The notes beneath the pieces were generated by a model, which worked only from the letters and a program-made list of their open reading frames with translations, did no database searches and was not told where the DNA came from. A stretch of DNA of 53,509 nt from Emcibacteraceae bacterium (GTDB lineage Bacteria > Pseudomonadota > Alphaproteobacteria > Sphingomonadales > Emcibacteraceae): positions 1 to 53,509 of the forward strand of contig JAJFIR010000015.1 in NCBI GenBank assembly GCA_021774795.1, read 5' to 3'. The position numbers and the translations under genes were made by a program. Of this stretch, positions 1 through 8,420 are shown one piece after another; position 1 is the stretch's first letter, and every line of letters starts with the position of its first letter.

Positions 1-141
1 AATTTTTGGAACCAAGCCAAGCGGCACATGCGGAAATTTAACGGTATTCCTGTCGAGCATTTTTCGCTATTCTTGAAGGAGTGCGAATGGCGATTTAACA
101 ACAGTGACCCGATAAACCAGTTAGCACAATTAAAACAATGA
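1..141 (+). pseudogene. IS1595-family transposase, C-terminal fragment
   Basis: The first 141 bases are open in frame 1 from the window edge and end in TGA. The 46 residues begin NFWNQAKRHMRKFNGIP and contain FLKECEWRFN, which I recognise as the conserved C-terminal block of the DDE transposases of IS1595/ISXO2-type elements. The rest lies outside the window, so an intact element cannot be excluded. It is followed by a probable element end at 159-179. It is not co-transcribed with anything obvious; the next gene starts 77 bp later. Confidence 0.8.
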
Positions 142-158
142 ATTAGAAAACATATAGG

Positions 159-179
159 CTAAATATCTAGGACAGCCCC
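159..179. repeat. probable right terminal inverted repeat of the IS1595 element
   Basis: Read on the minus strand this stretch starts GGGGCTGTCCTAGATATT. GGGGCTGTCC resembles the ends I associate with IS1595-family elements, and it sits about 20 bp past the transposase stop, where the right end should be. The partner repeat is outside the window, so the boundary and the target duplication cannot be verified. Confidence 0.5.
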
Positions 180-218
180 TACAATTATTATGAACAAACA
201 GAAAAGGCGAAATATATA

Positions 219-974
219 ATGAAAAAAATTCTTCTTGTTTCAACGGCATTTGGTGTTCTGTTATCAAGTTCTATTTTATTAGCAGCGGATGATGAAGCTC
301 CGCAGTGGGAATATACGGGCGACACCGGTCCAGATCACTGGGGCGAATTATCGGAAGATTGGAGCACTTGTAACACGGGACAATCCCAGTCCCCTATCGA
401 TATCGTATTTACCGAAGCAGGTGAAGGCGATGAAATAATGCTTGATTATAAACCATCAGGTATTTCAGTAGTCAATAATGGCCATACAATTCAGCAAAAT
501 TTCGATACGGGAAGCACAATGCAATCTGGCGGCAGCACATATGACTTGGTTCAGTTCCATTTTCACAGCCCCAGTGAGCATACATTCAACGGTGCGCATT
601 TCCCGCTTGAAGTTCATTTAGTACATGCAGACAAAGAAGGCAACTTGGCCGTGCTGGGTGTAATGTTTGAAGAAGGTGAAGCGAACGAAACTTTGGAAAA
701 AGTCTGGCAAGTCATACCGGAAAAATCTGACATGACAAACACTTCCGAACAGAAACTGAATGCTCATGATTTGCTTCCCGGAAATATGGATTTTGCCCTT
801 TATTCCGGATCATTAACAACACCGCCATGCAGCGAAGATGTGCGGTGGCATGTGGTACGAGAACCACTTCAAGTTTCAAAAATGCAGCTTAAAAAATTCC
901 AGGATGTTATTTCAGCAAACAACAGACCCATTCTTCCTCTTAACGGAAGAACTGTAAAAACAGTTTCTGATTAA
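219..974 (+). CDS. cah: periplasmic alpha-class carbonic anhydrase
   Basis: This 251-residue protein should interconvert CO2 and bicarbonate in the periplasm. A Sec signal peptide covers about residues 1-22, with a hydrophobic core and an LAA-type cleavage site. The alpha-class zinc site is complete: FHFHSPSEH gives His114 and His116, and EVHLVH gives His133. His89 lies in the NNGHT segment that carries the proton-shuttle histidine in this family. Cys51 and Cys204 (TTPPCSE) are placed for the usual disulfide, and the QSPIDI motif is present. Length is normal for bacterial members. A GGCGA ribosome-binding sequence lies about 9 bp before the ATG. It stands alone, directly after the IS1595 remnant, so it may have arrived with mobile DNA; that is inference. 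Confidence 0.95.
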   Translation: MKKILLVSTAFGVLLSSSILLAADDEAPQWEYTGDTGPDHWGELSEDWSTCNTGQSQSPIDIVFTEAGEGDEIMLDYKPSGISVVNNGHTIQQNFDTGSTMQSGGSTYDLVQFHFHSPSEHTFNGAHFPLEVHLVHADKEGNLAVLGVMFEEGEANETLEKVWQVIPEKSDMTNTSEQKLNAHDLLPGNMDFALYSGSLTTPPCSEDVRWHVVREPLQVSKMQLKKFQDVISANNRPILPLNGRTVKTVSD

Positions 975-1098
975 AGATTAATTTTTGATTTGACGGGTAA
1001 TATAGATGATTTAATTATCACTCATCAAATTAGTCGCACTCAAACCAAAGTAGACATTGATGCGCTGAGCTGTGTGAAATCGAACAATTACCGTTCAA

Positions 1099-1914
1099 TT
1101 AACCAACTATCCGCGGCCAAAGTTCTGAATCCAACGGACTTCCATTGGAGATGTCGGGCATTGGGGGCATTTCCTGCACACCGTCACGAAGATCAAGTGC
1201 TACATCATCACCTGCCCACCTGGATACATAAGCACGGCGCCTTACGCCAGATGACGAATTACCGCTTGCACCATGGACAATTAACCCTTGATGCACGGTG
1301 CAGTCGCCCGGCTCCATTTCAAACTGGATAAGCTCAAGCTCATCGCGCATTGCTTCCACATCCGGCACTTCCGGAAGGTCGTCACCATAATCATGATTGC
1401 CGCTAAATGTTGCTGGCTTGAACGTCTTTCCCCATTTATGCGATCCTTTGACATACTCCACCGCGCCATTTTCCGGTCTTACCGGGTCAAGGGCGAGCCA
1501 AAGTGTCGAGATTTGCCAACCTTTGATGGGCCAGTAAGGCATATCATGATGCCATGGGGTGGGAGCGGTAGTGCCGGGTTCTTTGATAAGCCATTGATCA
1601 AAAAAAATATTTACCTTGTCGGAACTCATGATTTTTCCCGCGATTTCAGCAGCAGGCGAACGGAATATAAACTTCTTACATAGCTCATTATAACGCCAGA
1701 CAAACGTTTCATGATAAAACCTGCCGTCAGCACCAAGCTCATCAGCAAGCTCAATCGCCATTTCACTGGGTTTACTCATGGATAAATCTGCTGCCTGACG
1801 GAGGAGTTCCACCCATTCAGCAGAAAACAAACCGCGCAAGCAAACAATGCCGTCTCTATTATAGGTTTCTATCTCATCCGCTGTAATTTCACGAAGTGGA
1901 TGTGCGTTTTTCAT
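1099..1914 (-). CDS. phytanoyl-CoA dioxygenase (PhyH) family protein
   Basis: A 271-residue cytosolic Fe(II)/2-oxoglutarate-dependent oxygenase of the PhyH superfamily. The iron-binding facial triad is visible: His122 and Asp124 in WHHDMPYW, and the distal His214 in LIVHGASGN. The arginine-rich segment at 225-227 is where the 2-oxoglutarate-binding Arg is expected. Members hydroxylate small acids, lipids or natural products, and the substrate cannot be told from sequence. It is divergent from a sodium:solute symporter with 123 bp between starts, an arrangement that would suit import and oxidation of one compound; that link is inference. The predicted ATG follows a purine-rich stretch. Confidence 0.88.
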   Translation of the reverse strand: MKNAHPLREITADEIETYNRDGIVCLRGLFSAEWVELLRQAADLSMSKPSEMAIELADELGADGRFYHETFVWRYNELCKKFIFRSPAAEIAGKIMSSDKVNIFFDQWLIKEPGTTAPTPWHHDMPYWPIKGWQISTLWLALDPVRPENGAVEYVKGSHKWGKTFKPATFSGNHDYGDDLPEVPDVEAMRDELELIQFEMEPGDCTVHQGLIVHGASGNSSSGVRRRAYVSRWAGDDVALDLRDGVQEMPPMPDISNGSPLDSELWPRIVG

Positions 1915-2037
1915 GTCTCTTGCCCCTTGGTTCTGAATAAGAATACTGTACCAACCGGCACCAGTTTTGCAATTAATTTAATTTGCCGTTCATAGCGCAT
2001 GAAGCTTATGGTAGGTTATAAATAAAAAGGTATATGC

Positions 2038-3486
2038 ATGAGGGAGTTACATTTTCTGGATTACGGCGCGATTGGTGCTTATTTTTTAATTCTTTTTTTG
2101 GTCGGTTATTTTACCATGCGCTCCAGGAAAGAGGGCGAAGAAACGGAGTCATTTCTTGCTGCTGACCGGGATATGAATCTTTTTCAAACAACCAGCACTA
2201 CCGCGGCAGGAGATCTTGGTGGCGGATTTAGTATTGCTATGGGCGGGCTCGGTTTTACCCTTGGTTTTTCAGCTTCCTGGTTGATTGCCGTTTCCGGCCT
2301 CAGCATCGTGCTCGTATCCTTCCTGATGGTGCCAAAAGTGAAGCATTGGGCCGATAAAATGAACGGGCTTACCACTGGTGATCTTTTTGAAACGCGTTAC
2401 GACCGAAGGACCGGAACTGTCGCCGCTATCGTTATTGGCCTTGCGTGGTCCGCTTTCGTGGGCGGGCAGATCATGGCCGGTGGCAAACTGCTGCAAGCGA
2501 CTATGGGTTTTGATCTTACCCTCGCAACATTGCTAGTGGGCGCAATCATCGTTGCCTACACTGCGATGGGTGGGCTTAAGGCGGTTATATATACCGACGT
2601 TTTCCAAATGGTTGTTTTGATGATAGGGATCATGTTTATTTTGGTTCCAGTTGGTCTGGTTGAAGTTGGCGGTTGGAACGCTATGGTCGAAACGCTTGCG
2701 TCAAATCCGGAAACGGCCTCAATGCTTGACTGGACCGCCGCAGGCTGGAAACAGATCCTCGGTTGGTTTTTTGCGGTTATTCCCATTTGGTTTATCGCGA
2801 TCGTCGGCCTTCAACGCATTGTCGCAGCGCGGGATGTCAAAACAGCCCAGCGGGCGTTCTTTCTTACGGGCATTCCTATTGAATGGCCTCTTTTTGCGAT
2901 CGGAAGCACTATGGTTGGAATATTCGCCCGTATTTTGATGCCGGAACTCGCTGACCCGGAAATGGCGACCCCTTATATGATAATGACATTACTACCTGTT
3001 GGGCTTGGTGGGCTGGTAATTGCGGCTTACATTGCGACGGTGATGTCCACCGCTGATAGCTGTTTGATAGGACCAGTGGCGATATTTACTAATGATATAT
3101 ACCGCAAGCACATAAACCCCGGAGCGACTGATATACAATTGATAAGAGTGGCCCGGACCGCGACCATTTTTCTTGGTACTTTCACCATTGCTTGCGCTTT
3201 TTTAGTTCCGAACATCCTCGATCTAATTCTATACGCATATACTTTCGGAGCTGCTGGAATATTCTTTCCCATGCTTGGGTTGCTTTTTTGGAAGCGGGCA
3301 ACGGCGACAGGCGCATTCTGGAGCATCATCCTTGGCGGAAGTTCCGCTGTAATCTGGACGGTAACTGGTGAGCCATATGGCTTTGCGGCGTCCTATATTG
3401 GGTGGGCGATATCACTTCCCGCTTTAGTGAGTATATCTTTACTTACCGAACACAGTCCGGAAGAAGACTTGCAAACATTTTACTAA
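2038..3486 (+). CDS. sodium:solute symporter (SSF) family transporter
   Basis: A 482-residue polytopic membrane protein with about 12-13 hydrophobic segments. The first runs from about residue 10, and the sodium/solute-symporter core signatures follow (TTAAGDLGGGF near 60, AYTAMGGLKAVIYTDVFQ around 175-190). The latter is the hallmark of SSF transporters related to the proline/pantothenate/urea group. The late segment YIATVMSTADSCL (about 330-345) is also typical. It should import a small organic solute with Na+. The substrate is unknown. The divergent PhyH dioxygenase is the only metabolic neighbour. The next sequence downstream is an IS30 relic, so no operon continues from it. Confidence 0.92.
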   Translation: MRELHFLDYGAIGAYFLILFLVGYFTMRSRKEGEETESFLAADRDMNLFQTTSTTAAGDLGGGFSIAMGGLGFTLGFSASWLIAVSGLSIVLVSFLMVPKVKHWADKMNGLTTGDLFETRYDRRTGTVAAIVIGLAWSAFVGGQIMAGGKLLQATMGFDLTLATLLVGAIIVAYTAMGGLKAVIYTDVFQMVVLMIGIMFILVPVGLVEVGGWNAMVETLASNPETASMLDWTAAGWKQILGWFFAVIPIWFIAIVGLQRIVAARDVKTAQRAFFLTGIPIEWPLFAIGSTMVGIFARILMPELADPEMATPYMIMTLLPVGLGGLVIAAYIATVMSTADSCLIGPVAIFTNDIYRKHINPGATDIQLIRVARTATIFLGTFTIACAFLVPNILDLILYAYTFGAAGIFFPMLGLLFWKRATATGAFWSIILGGSSAVIWTVTGEPYGFAASYIGWAISLPALVSISLLTEHSPEEDLQTFY

Positions 3487-3507
3487 TTAAATAAATTTAT
3501 AAAACTT

Positions 3508-3583
3508 GAGTGCCTCCTTTCGGTGGTGATCCCACATCTCTTTCTTCTGCTCTGATGTATGTTTTATTCCGGTACCGTATTAT
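3508..3583 (-). pseudogene. decayed IS30-family transposase N-terminus
   Basis: On the minus strand one frame reads YGTGIKHTSEQKKEMWDHH, matching the start of the IS30 transposase at the right edge of this window (RTRIKYSSEQKKELWDRW). At DNA level the run CTTTCTTCTGCTC is shared with 53441-53456. No start codon or downstream coding survives, so it is a small scar between the symporter and the cytochrome gene. Its value is as evidence that IS30 copies have been inserted and eroded across this region. Confidence 0.65.
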
Positions 3584-3610
3584 TTTCAACAAGCTCTAAA
3601 TCAGGCTACA

Positions 3611-4168
3611 TCAAGGCTTAGTCCTATATTTCTCCGGCACTTCTGGATAGGCGTTTACAAACCCGTCCCTATTTGGCATCTCCACCTTTGGTAATGTGTC
3701 CCTATTAACCACGTCATCTTCAGCGATAATGCCATTTTCATGAAGCAGGTAAGCTGTCAGAGAATAATATTCGCTGTTTGTAAGTGACATGGGTGCAATC
3801 AGCGGCATAGCGCGGCGAATATAATTAAATACTGTTGTAGGGTAAGGCCAGTAGCTGCCGATGGTACGGTCTACGTTTGCCGTGCCCCGTGTTTCATGAC
3901 CACCAAATAATTTGCCGATGGCATTTTTATTCGGGTCATTTTCATCAGGAAAATTATGGCATATGTTGCAGTTATATTCGAACAGTTCTCTGCCTTCGGC
4001 GACGTTGCCTTCGCCTTCGGGTAAAAATTCACCGTCAGGAAAAACGGACCAGAAACGTTTATCGATATCGGCTTGTGTGGCGGGGACGCCAAAGCGTGGT
4101 TCCTGGGCGGTCGCGATTTGAGTGCTTACTAGCAAAGTGACGAAGATTATTATTTTACGCATATACAT
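3611..4168 (-). CDS. cytochrome c subunit of the SoxC-type dehydrogenase
   Basis: A 185-residue exported mono-heme cytochrome c. A signal peptide covers about residues 1-22 (cleavage near ATAQ), and the heme motif CNICH is at 67-71. A methionine such as those in RRAMPLIAPMSL could be the axial ligand. I chose the ATG at 4168 over an upstream in-frame ATG (4249) because GGGGAA lies 6-7 bp before it and because the signal peptide then begins properly. This start overlaps the end of the molybdoenzyme gene by 14 bp, which implies translational coupling. It should take electrons from the molybdenum subunit, like SoxD or SorB. It resembles only a single heme domain and is shorter than the two-domain SoxD. 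Confidence 0.85.
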   Translation of the reverse strand: MYMRKIIIFVTLLVSTQIATAQEPRFGVPATQADIDKRFWSVFPDGEFLPEGEGNVAEGRELFEYNCNICHNFPDENDPNKNAIGKLFGGHETRGTANVDRTIGSYWPYPTTVFNYIRRAMPLIAPMSLTNSEYYSLTAYLLHENGIIAEDDVVNRDTLPKVEMPNRDGFVNAYPEVPEKYRTKP

Positions 4169-5468
4169 GTGTAATTTCCCCATTTGTCGCCACACCCCAG
4201 CTGTGGATTGCGTGGAAATGATAGCTGGCATTTCTACCACGACGGGCAATCATTTCTGTTCTTGTTGGCTGGACGCGGCCAAATTCATCTGTAGCCCGGC
4301 TTTGCAAGATTGCCGTCCCGCCGTCCCACATCCAAGGTATTCTAAATCGGGTTAACATGATGTCATGAACCGGGCCTTCGAGTGCTGCATCGGCCCAGGT
4401 TGTACCACCGTCCACTGATACTTCAACTCTGGAAACCTTGCCGCGGCCGGACCAGGCAAGGCCGGTAATTTCATAAACACCGTGTTTAGGCAGGCTCATG
4501 GCATTAGACGGTCTGGTAATCATCGATTTAACATCAATTTCCAGACTAAACTGTAATGATTTACCGTCCGGCATACGGTCGGTATAGCGTGATGTTTCAA
4601 AGCGTGACATTACCGGTCGATCAGTGACATATATTGAGCGAAGCCATTTAATGGATGTATTGCCCTCATATCCCGGATTAAGCAGACGGAAAGGATAGCC
4701 CTGATTTGGCATAAGGCGTTCACCATTCTGCGCAATGGCAATCATGCAGTCTTTCATGGCTTTTTCGAATGGGATGCTGCGACTAAGTGATCCGCTATCG
4801 GCCCCTTCGGCGACGATCCATTTTGCGCCCGGCGAGACACCACATTCATCAAGCAGTGTTGAAAGCAGAACCCCCGTCCACTGACTACCGGAAACAAGAC
4901 CGTGTGAACGATCCAGCGTAATATTTCTTGCTGTCTCACTCCAAAGGGCACCGCTATTACCACTACATTCTATAAAATGTTCGCGGGTGACTGTCGGGCA
5001 ATTTTCAAGCGCATTGATATCAAGTTTTATCGGCTGTTTGACCATACCGTGAATAACCACAGCGTGCTGATCGGGGTCAATATCGGGAATGCCGTGATGG
5101 GTTACTGAAAAATGTAGACCGCCGGGGGTAATCGTTCCCGTCAAATGCTGATGCGGGGTCAAGCTGTTGGCATTTGTGGTTCGCAGGGCGTAATAATCTT
5201 CATTGGCCTCCGTTACTTTAGGAACGAATTTTTTTACCCGCTCTACTTCGAAACGGGACCGCTCGCCATATTCAAGGGCATCACTGCCGGGGTAAAGCGT
5301 CCAGTCTTCTTGACCTTCGCCGACAACTTCCTGACCGTAAGCAGCTCGCGTCGTGGCGAGAGCCGCCGTCGTTGCTATGGCGGTATTTAAAAATAGTCGA
5401 CGATTTAATAAGCCGCCGGAAGCCACGTGCTCGGTGGCGTCTATCGGTAAATTTTTATTTTTTGACAT
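4155..5468 (-). CDS. soxC: SoxC-type molybdopterin sulfite/sulfane dehydrogenase
   Basis: A 437-residue periplasmic molybdenum enzyme of the sulfite-oxidase superfamily. The N-terminus has a Tat signal (NRRLFLN, Arg23-Arg24) before a hydrophobic stretch ending near residue 45. The oxidoreductase molybdopterin domain covers about 90-290 and carries the Mo-ligating Cys168 in HFIECSGNSG. The C-terminal dimerisation domain runs from about 300 to 430 (SWSGRGKVSRVEVSVDGG type). The start is supported by GGGAGAG about 8 bp upstream. The N-terminal pattern SGGLLNRRLFL is typical of SoxC. It forms a two-gene operon with the overlapping cytochrome. No soxXYZAB genes are present here, so a stand-alone sulfite:cytochrome c dehydrogenase role is at least as likely as a part in the full Sox multienzyme system. 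Confidence 0.88.
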   Translation of the reverse strand: MSKNKNLPIDATEHVASGGLLNRRLFLNTAIATTAALATTRAAYGQEVVGEGQEDWTLYPGSDALEYGERSRFEVERVKKFVPKVTEANEDYYALRTTNANSLTPHQHLTGTITPGGLHFSVTHHGIPDIDPDQHAVVIHGMVKQPIKLDINALENCPTVTREHFIECSGNSGALWSETARNITLDRSHGLVSGSQWTGVLLSTLLDECGVSPGAKWIVAEGADSGSLSRSIPFEKAMKDCMIAIAQNGERLMPNQGYPFRLLNPGYEGNTSIKWLRSIYVTDRPVMSRFETSRYTDRMPDGKSLQFSLEIDVKSMITRPSNAMSLPKHGVYEITGLAWSGRGKVSRVEVSVDGGTTWADAALEGPVHDIMLTRFRIPWMWDGGTAILQSRATDEFGRVQPTRTEMIARRGRNASYHFHAIHSWGVATNGEITHVYA

Positions 5469-5670
5469 AAAAAACTCTCCCGCGAATAAAACACTTTTTA
5501 ATTTTAATTAGATAAAGACCCCTGCCAAAACCCATATAATACATTATATCACTATACAGAAAATTACAAACTTGACGATTATTATATAAGTTATTTGATA
5601 GTACAGGCCGAACACCGTTTCTCAATCTTGCGTCGAAGTATCATACTTTTCTCCCTCCCTCTCATCGCCT

Positions 5671-5699
5671 TTGACAAATATCCAAAAAAGTGATTACAT
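5671..5699 (+). promoter_or_regulatory. sigma70-type promoter of the exported HD-domain gene
   Basis: A perfect -35 element TTGACA (5671-5676) is followed after 17 bp by TTACAT (5694-5699), which matches TATAAT at four positions. It sits 27 bp before the ATG at 5727, within the 258-bp gap that separates this gene from the divergent soxC operon. The rest of that gap is AT-rich and shows no operator I can defend. Confidence 0.5.
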
Positions 5700-5726
5700 G
5701 TTTGCAACAAAGTTTAGGAACATATT

Positions 5727-6515
5727 ATGGACAGAAGATCATTTATAGCTTCAGTTGGCGGTGTGGTCGCCTTTACGGCAATGACGGCCAATCAAAAGGC
5801 TGATGCGTTAGAGTTAGCCATGAATGATGAGCTGGAAGCGCGTGTTAACAAGTCAGTAATTTGCACGACCTATAGACGGGAAACTCCTGATCCAAAAGAA
5901 CCATTAAAGCCTGGAGAATTTAACCATATGGGTCATGATAAACGCCTTCCGCGTATGTCTGATAAACCGACATTGCTTGAATTTTTTGAGAAACGACTGA
6001 CCAATTCAAGCCATCTTTTACAAAGTGCAAGGCTTGCAAGAATAAACGGCCTGCCAGAAAAAATAGTCCTCGCCTGCTTGCTTCACGATATCAGCGTCGG
6101 CGGATATGTAAGAGTTGACCATGGGTATCATGGCGCGCAACTTATTGCCCCTTATGTTGACGAAGAAATCTCATGGGCGATAAAATATCACCAGTCGCTG
6201 CGCTTTATTCCAGACGAAGATGTAGGTTATCCCTACCCAGAAGCCTACATACGCTATTTCGGTGAGGATTATAAACCTGAGCCCTATATCTATAAAGACG
6301 CTGAATATGCGCGAAATCATAAATGGTACATGACGGCACGCCAGATCACCATCAATGATGTTTATTCGTTCGACCCAAATGTAAAGGTAGAGTTAGAGGA
6401 TTACTATGACATCATCGGTCGACATTTTAAGGATCCGGAAGAAGGCCTCGGTTATGATAACAGTCACAGTGCCCACATGTGGCGAACGATGATTTTTCCA
6501 AATAATCATTTATGA
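5727..6515 (+). CDS. exported HD-domain protein, possibly PhnZ-like
   Basis: A 262-residue protein of uncertain role. It starts with a twin-arginine-like signal (DRRSFIASVGG, cleavage near residue 26), so it probably acts in the periplasm. An HD-type helical core follows: SSHLLQSARLA (about 92-102), the metal-binding pair in CLLHDIS (about 117-123), DHGYHGAQLIAPYV (about 131-144) and IKYHQSLRF (about 151-159). The spacing of HD, a later histidine and a YHxxxRF-like motif resembles di-iron HD oxygenases such as PhnZ and TmpB more than nucleotidases, but I see this only as motif order. AGGA lies 7 bp before the ATG. It is monocistronic, divergent from soxC, and convergent with the TRAP operon. 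Confidence 0.6.
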   Translation: MDRRSFIASVGGVVAFTAMTANQKADALELAMNDELEARVNKSVICTTYRRETPDPKEPLKPGEFNHMGHDKRLPRMSDKPTLLEFFEKRLTNSSHLLQSARLARINGLPEKIVLACLLHDISVGGYVRVDHGYHGAQLIAPYVDEEISWAIKYHQSLRFIPDEDVGYPYPEAYIRYFGEDYKPEPYIYKDAEYARNHKWYMTARQITINDVYSFDPNVKVELEDYYDIIGRHFKDPEEGLGYDNSHSAHMWRTMIFPNNHL

Positions 6516-6565
6516 AAAATAATAATGCAGATTTTGAATGCTTTTCTTTTATTCGTTAAAAAAAG

Positions 6566-7867
6566 TTAGCGCAAGCGTTGCGGCAACCATAGGACCAGTT
6601 GTGGGAAAGTCACCAGAAGCGCGAGAACGAGTAATGTAATGATAACAAAAGGTGCTGAACCCCGGAACATTGTCCCAAGTGGTATGTTGGGGGCGACCTT
6701 ATTCAAGATAAAAACGTTAACACCAATTGGCGGCGTAAGCAGTGCGACTTCCGTCATAATGACCAGGAATATTCCAAACCAAACACGATCAAACCCCAAA
6801 CTTAAAATGATGGGAAAGACAAAAGGCAGAGTGAGAAGCACCATGCCGAGAGCGCTGAGAACGGCACCCAGAATTAAATATAAAATAACAAATACGAAGA
6901 TTATGATATAACGGTTAGTACTGATATCACTTACAGCTGAGACGATTTCCTTCATGAGTTCAGTATAGACCAACAGCTGAGTGATCAAATACCCCCCTAA
7001 AATCAAGACAAAGATCATGCTGGCTACATTTGTGGTTTCGTGCAGAGCCGCCTTAATTCTATCCCAGTTTAGCCGCCTCATAACGAGCCCTACGACCAAC
7101 ACACTGACACTACCCATAGCAGCGGCCTCGGTAGGGGTGAATGCCCCGGTGTACATCCCACCGAGGACAACCAGGACGATTACAAGAATAGGAGCAAGGT
7201 TACCAAGAGACTGGAATTTTTCGCGCCAGCTATATTTTGGGCCGGGTGGCCCAAGAGACGGGTTTATGGCGCAGCGAACAAGAATATAAGTGCAAAATGA
7301 AGTAACCAATATCAAGGCCGGAACAATACCGGCCATGAACAGATCACTAATCGAGGTTTCGGTGAAGAGACCAACGACAACCATCAACAGGCTCGGGGGA
7401 ATGAGTATTGCCAGTACGCCGCCCGCAGTCAGGCTGCCTGCACCAAGCTTCATGTCATAGCCATATTTTTTCATTTCAGGCAGGATCATTGGCCCCATCG
7501 TAGAGACCGAAGCAGAACTGACACCAGTAAGCGCCCCAAATCCGGCGGAGGCTACAATTGCGGTGACGGCCAGTCCACCGGGAATCCGGCCAGCCCACTT
7601 ATGGACGCAATCGTAAAGATCCTCGCCGATACCAGACCGAGAGACAAGCTGTCCCATTAATATGAATAACGGAATTGCAGTGAAAACGAAATTTGTCCCG
7701 GAATTCCAGACAACGTTGAATACCTGTACCACCGTCGGCTCCAGCCCGAGAATGATCAGGGAGCCGATCACTCCCACAGTAGCAAGGGCAAATCCCACCG
7801 GCATTCCCCCGATAACAAGCAGAAGCATTAAAATAACTGCAATAGCACCAAATACAGGGGAGCCCAT
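6566..7867 (-). CDS. dctM: TRAP transporter large permease
   Basis: A 433-residue integral membrane protein of the DctM family with about 12 hydrophobic segments spread over the whole length. Recognisable family blocks are VIGGMPVGFALATVG near 18-32, SASVSTMGPMILPEM near 117-131 and LLTPPIGVNVFIL near 375-387. It forms the Na+-coupled channel of a TRAP uptake system. The start ATG shares one base with the stop of the small permease gene (TAATG), so the two are translationally coupled. It is the last gene of a minus-strand operon that begins near 11769. The ligand should be an organic acid or similar anion, identity unknown. Confidence 0.95.
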   Translation of the reverse strand: MGSPVFGAIAVILMLLLVIGGMPVGFALATVGVIGSLIILGLEPTVVQVFNVVWNSGTNFVFTAIPLFILMGQLVSRSGIGEDLYDCVHKWAGRIPGGLAVTAIVASAGFGALTGVSSASVSTMGPMILPEMKKYGYDMKLGAGSLTAGGVLAILIPPSLLMVVVGLFTETSISDLFMAGIVPALILVTSFCTYILVRCAINPSLGPPGPKYSWREKFQSLGNLAPILVIVLVVLGGMYTGAFTPTEAAAMGSVSVLVVGLVMRRLNWDRIKAALHETTNVASMIFVLILGGYLITQLLVYTELMKEIVSAVSDISTNRYIIIFVFVILYLILGAVLSALGMVLLTLPFVFPIILSLGFDRVWFGIFLVIMTEVALLTPPIGVNVFILNKVAPNIPLGTMFRGSAPFVIITLLVLALLVTFPQLVLWLPQRLR

Positions 7868-8370
7868 TATGTAGTCTCCCGGCTAATCATAATTTTAAGT
7901 TGAGCAATTGCTTGCAGAAAAAAATGCACAGTAAGAAAGGCACCTATGAATGCGACGAAAGTTGCAATGGGCCATTTTGGTATATCTACCATTATGAAGG
8001 CATCGGTTGTTCTAATCATTCTAAAAACCGCGATAACAGCCCCGTAAAATATTGCCGCCGACAGCGACAAACCGGCAATGGCGGTCGCGAGGTTAGAAAA
8101 AGCACGTCTTCTGGGGCCAAGACGGTTGTAAAGCATATCCAGACTGACATGCCCTCCACTTTCGCAGCGAAGCGGCACCGCATTCATGAAGAAAAACAGT
8201 AACAATATTCCATTGATCTCTGTTGACCAGGAAAGGGGTGAAGAGAAAAAGTAACGAAGACAAACATCTAACGTAATTAGGAAACAAAAAAATGGCAAAA
8301 TCGCCCGGGCGGCAATTTTATCTAACAGGACAGAAATAGATTTTATCCTTTGAAGTGCTTTCATTAACAT
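7867..8370 (-). CDS. dctQ: TRAP transporter small permease
   Basis: A 167-residue protein with four hydrophobic segments, the architecture of DctQ. The segment LSWSTEINGILLLFFFMNAVPLRCESGGHVSLDML (split across helix 2 and the following loop, about 50-85) includes the WxxExNG...GHVxLD features typical of the family. It partners the large permease, whose start overlaps its stop by one base. The first ATG is used here; a second Met at position 3 is equally possible. About 50 bp separate it from the substrate-binding protein gene upstream, so all three TRAP subunits are made from one transcript. Confidence 0.9.
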   Translation of the reverse strand: MLMKALQRIKSISVLLDKIAARAILPFFCFLITLDVCLRYFFSSPLSWSTEINGILLLFFFMNAVPLRCESGGHVSLDMLYNRLGPRRRAFSNLATAIAGLSLSAAIFYGAVIAVFRMIRTTDAFIMVDIPKWPIATFVAFIGAFLTVHFFLQAIAQLKIMISRETT

Positions 8371-8420
8371 GATCTAACATCACCTATTTTATAGTTTTTT
8401 GACCGCTTATTTAGATAAAC

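Noticed and set aside
990-1331. 113-codon frame on the plus strand
   Set aside because: It lies mostly opposite the PhyH gene, whose motifs are clear, and has no recognisable protein features.
5575-5600. promoter TTGACGATTATTATATAA
   Set aside because: The -35-like and TATA elements are only about 7 bp apart, too close for a sigma70 promoter.
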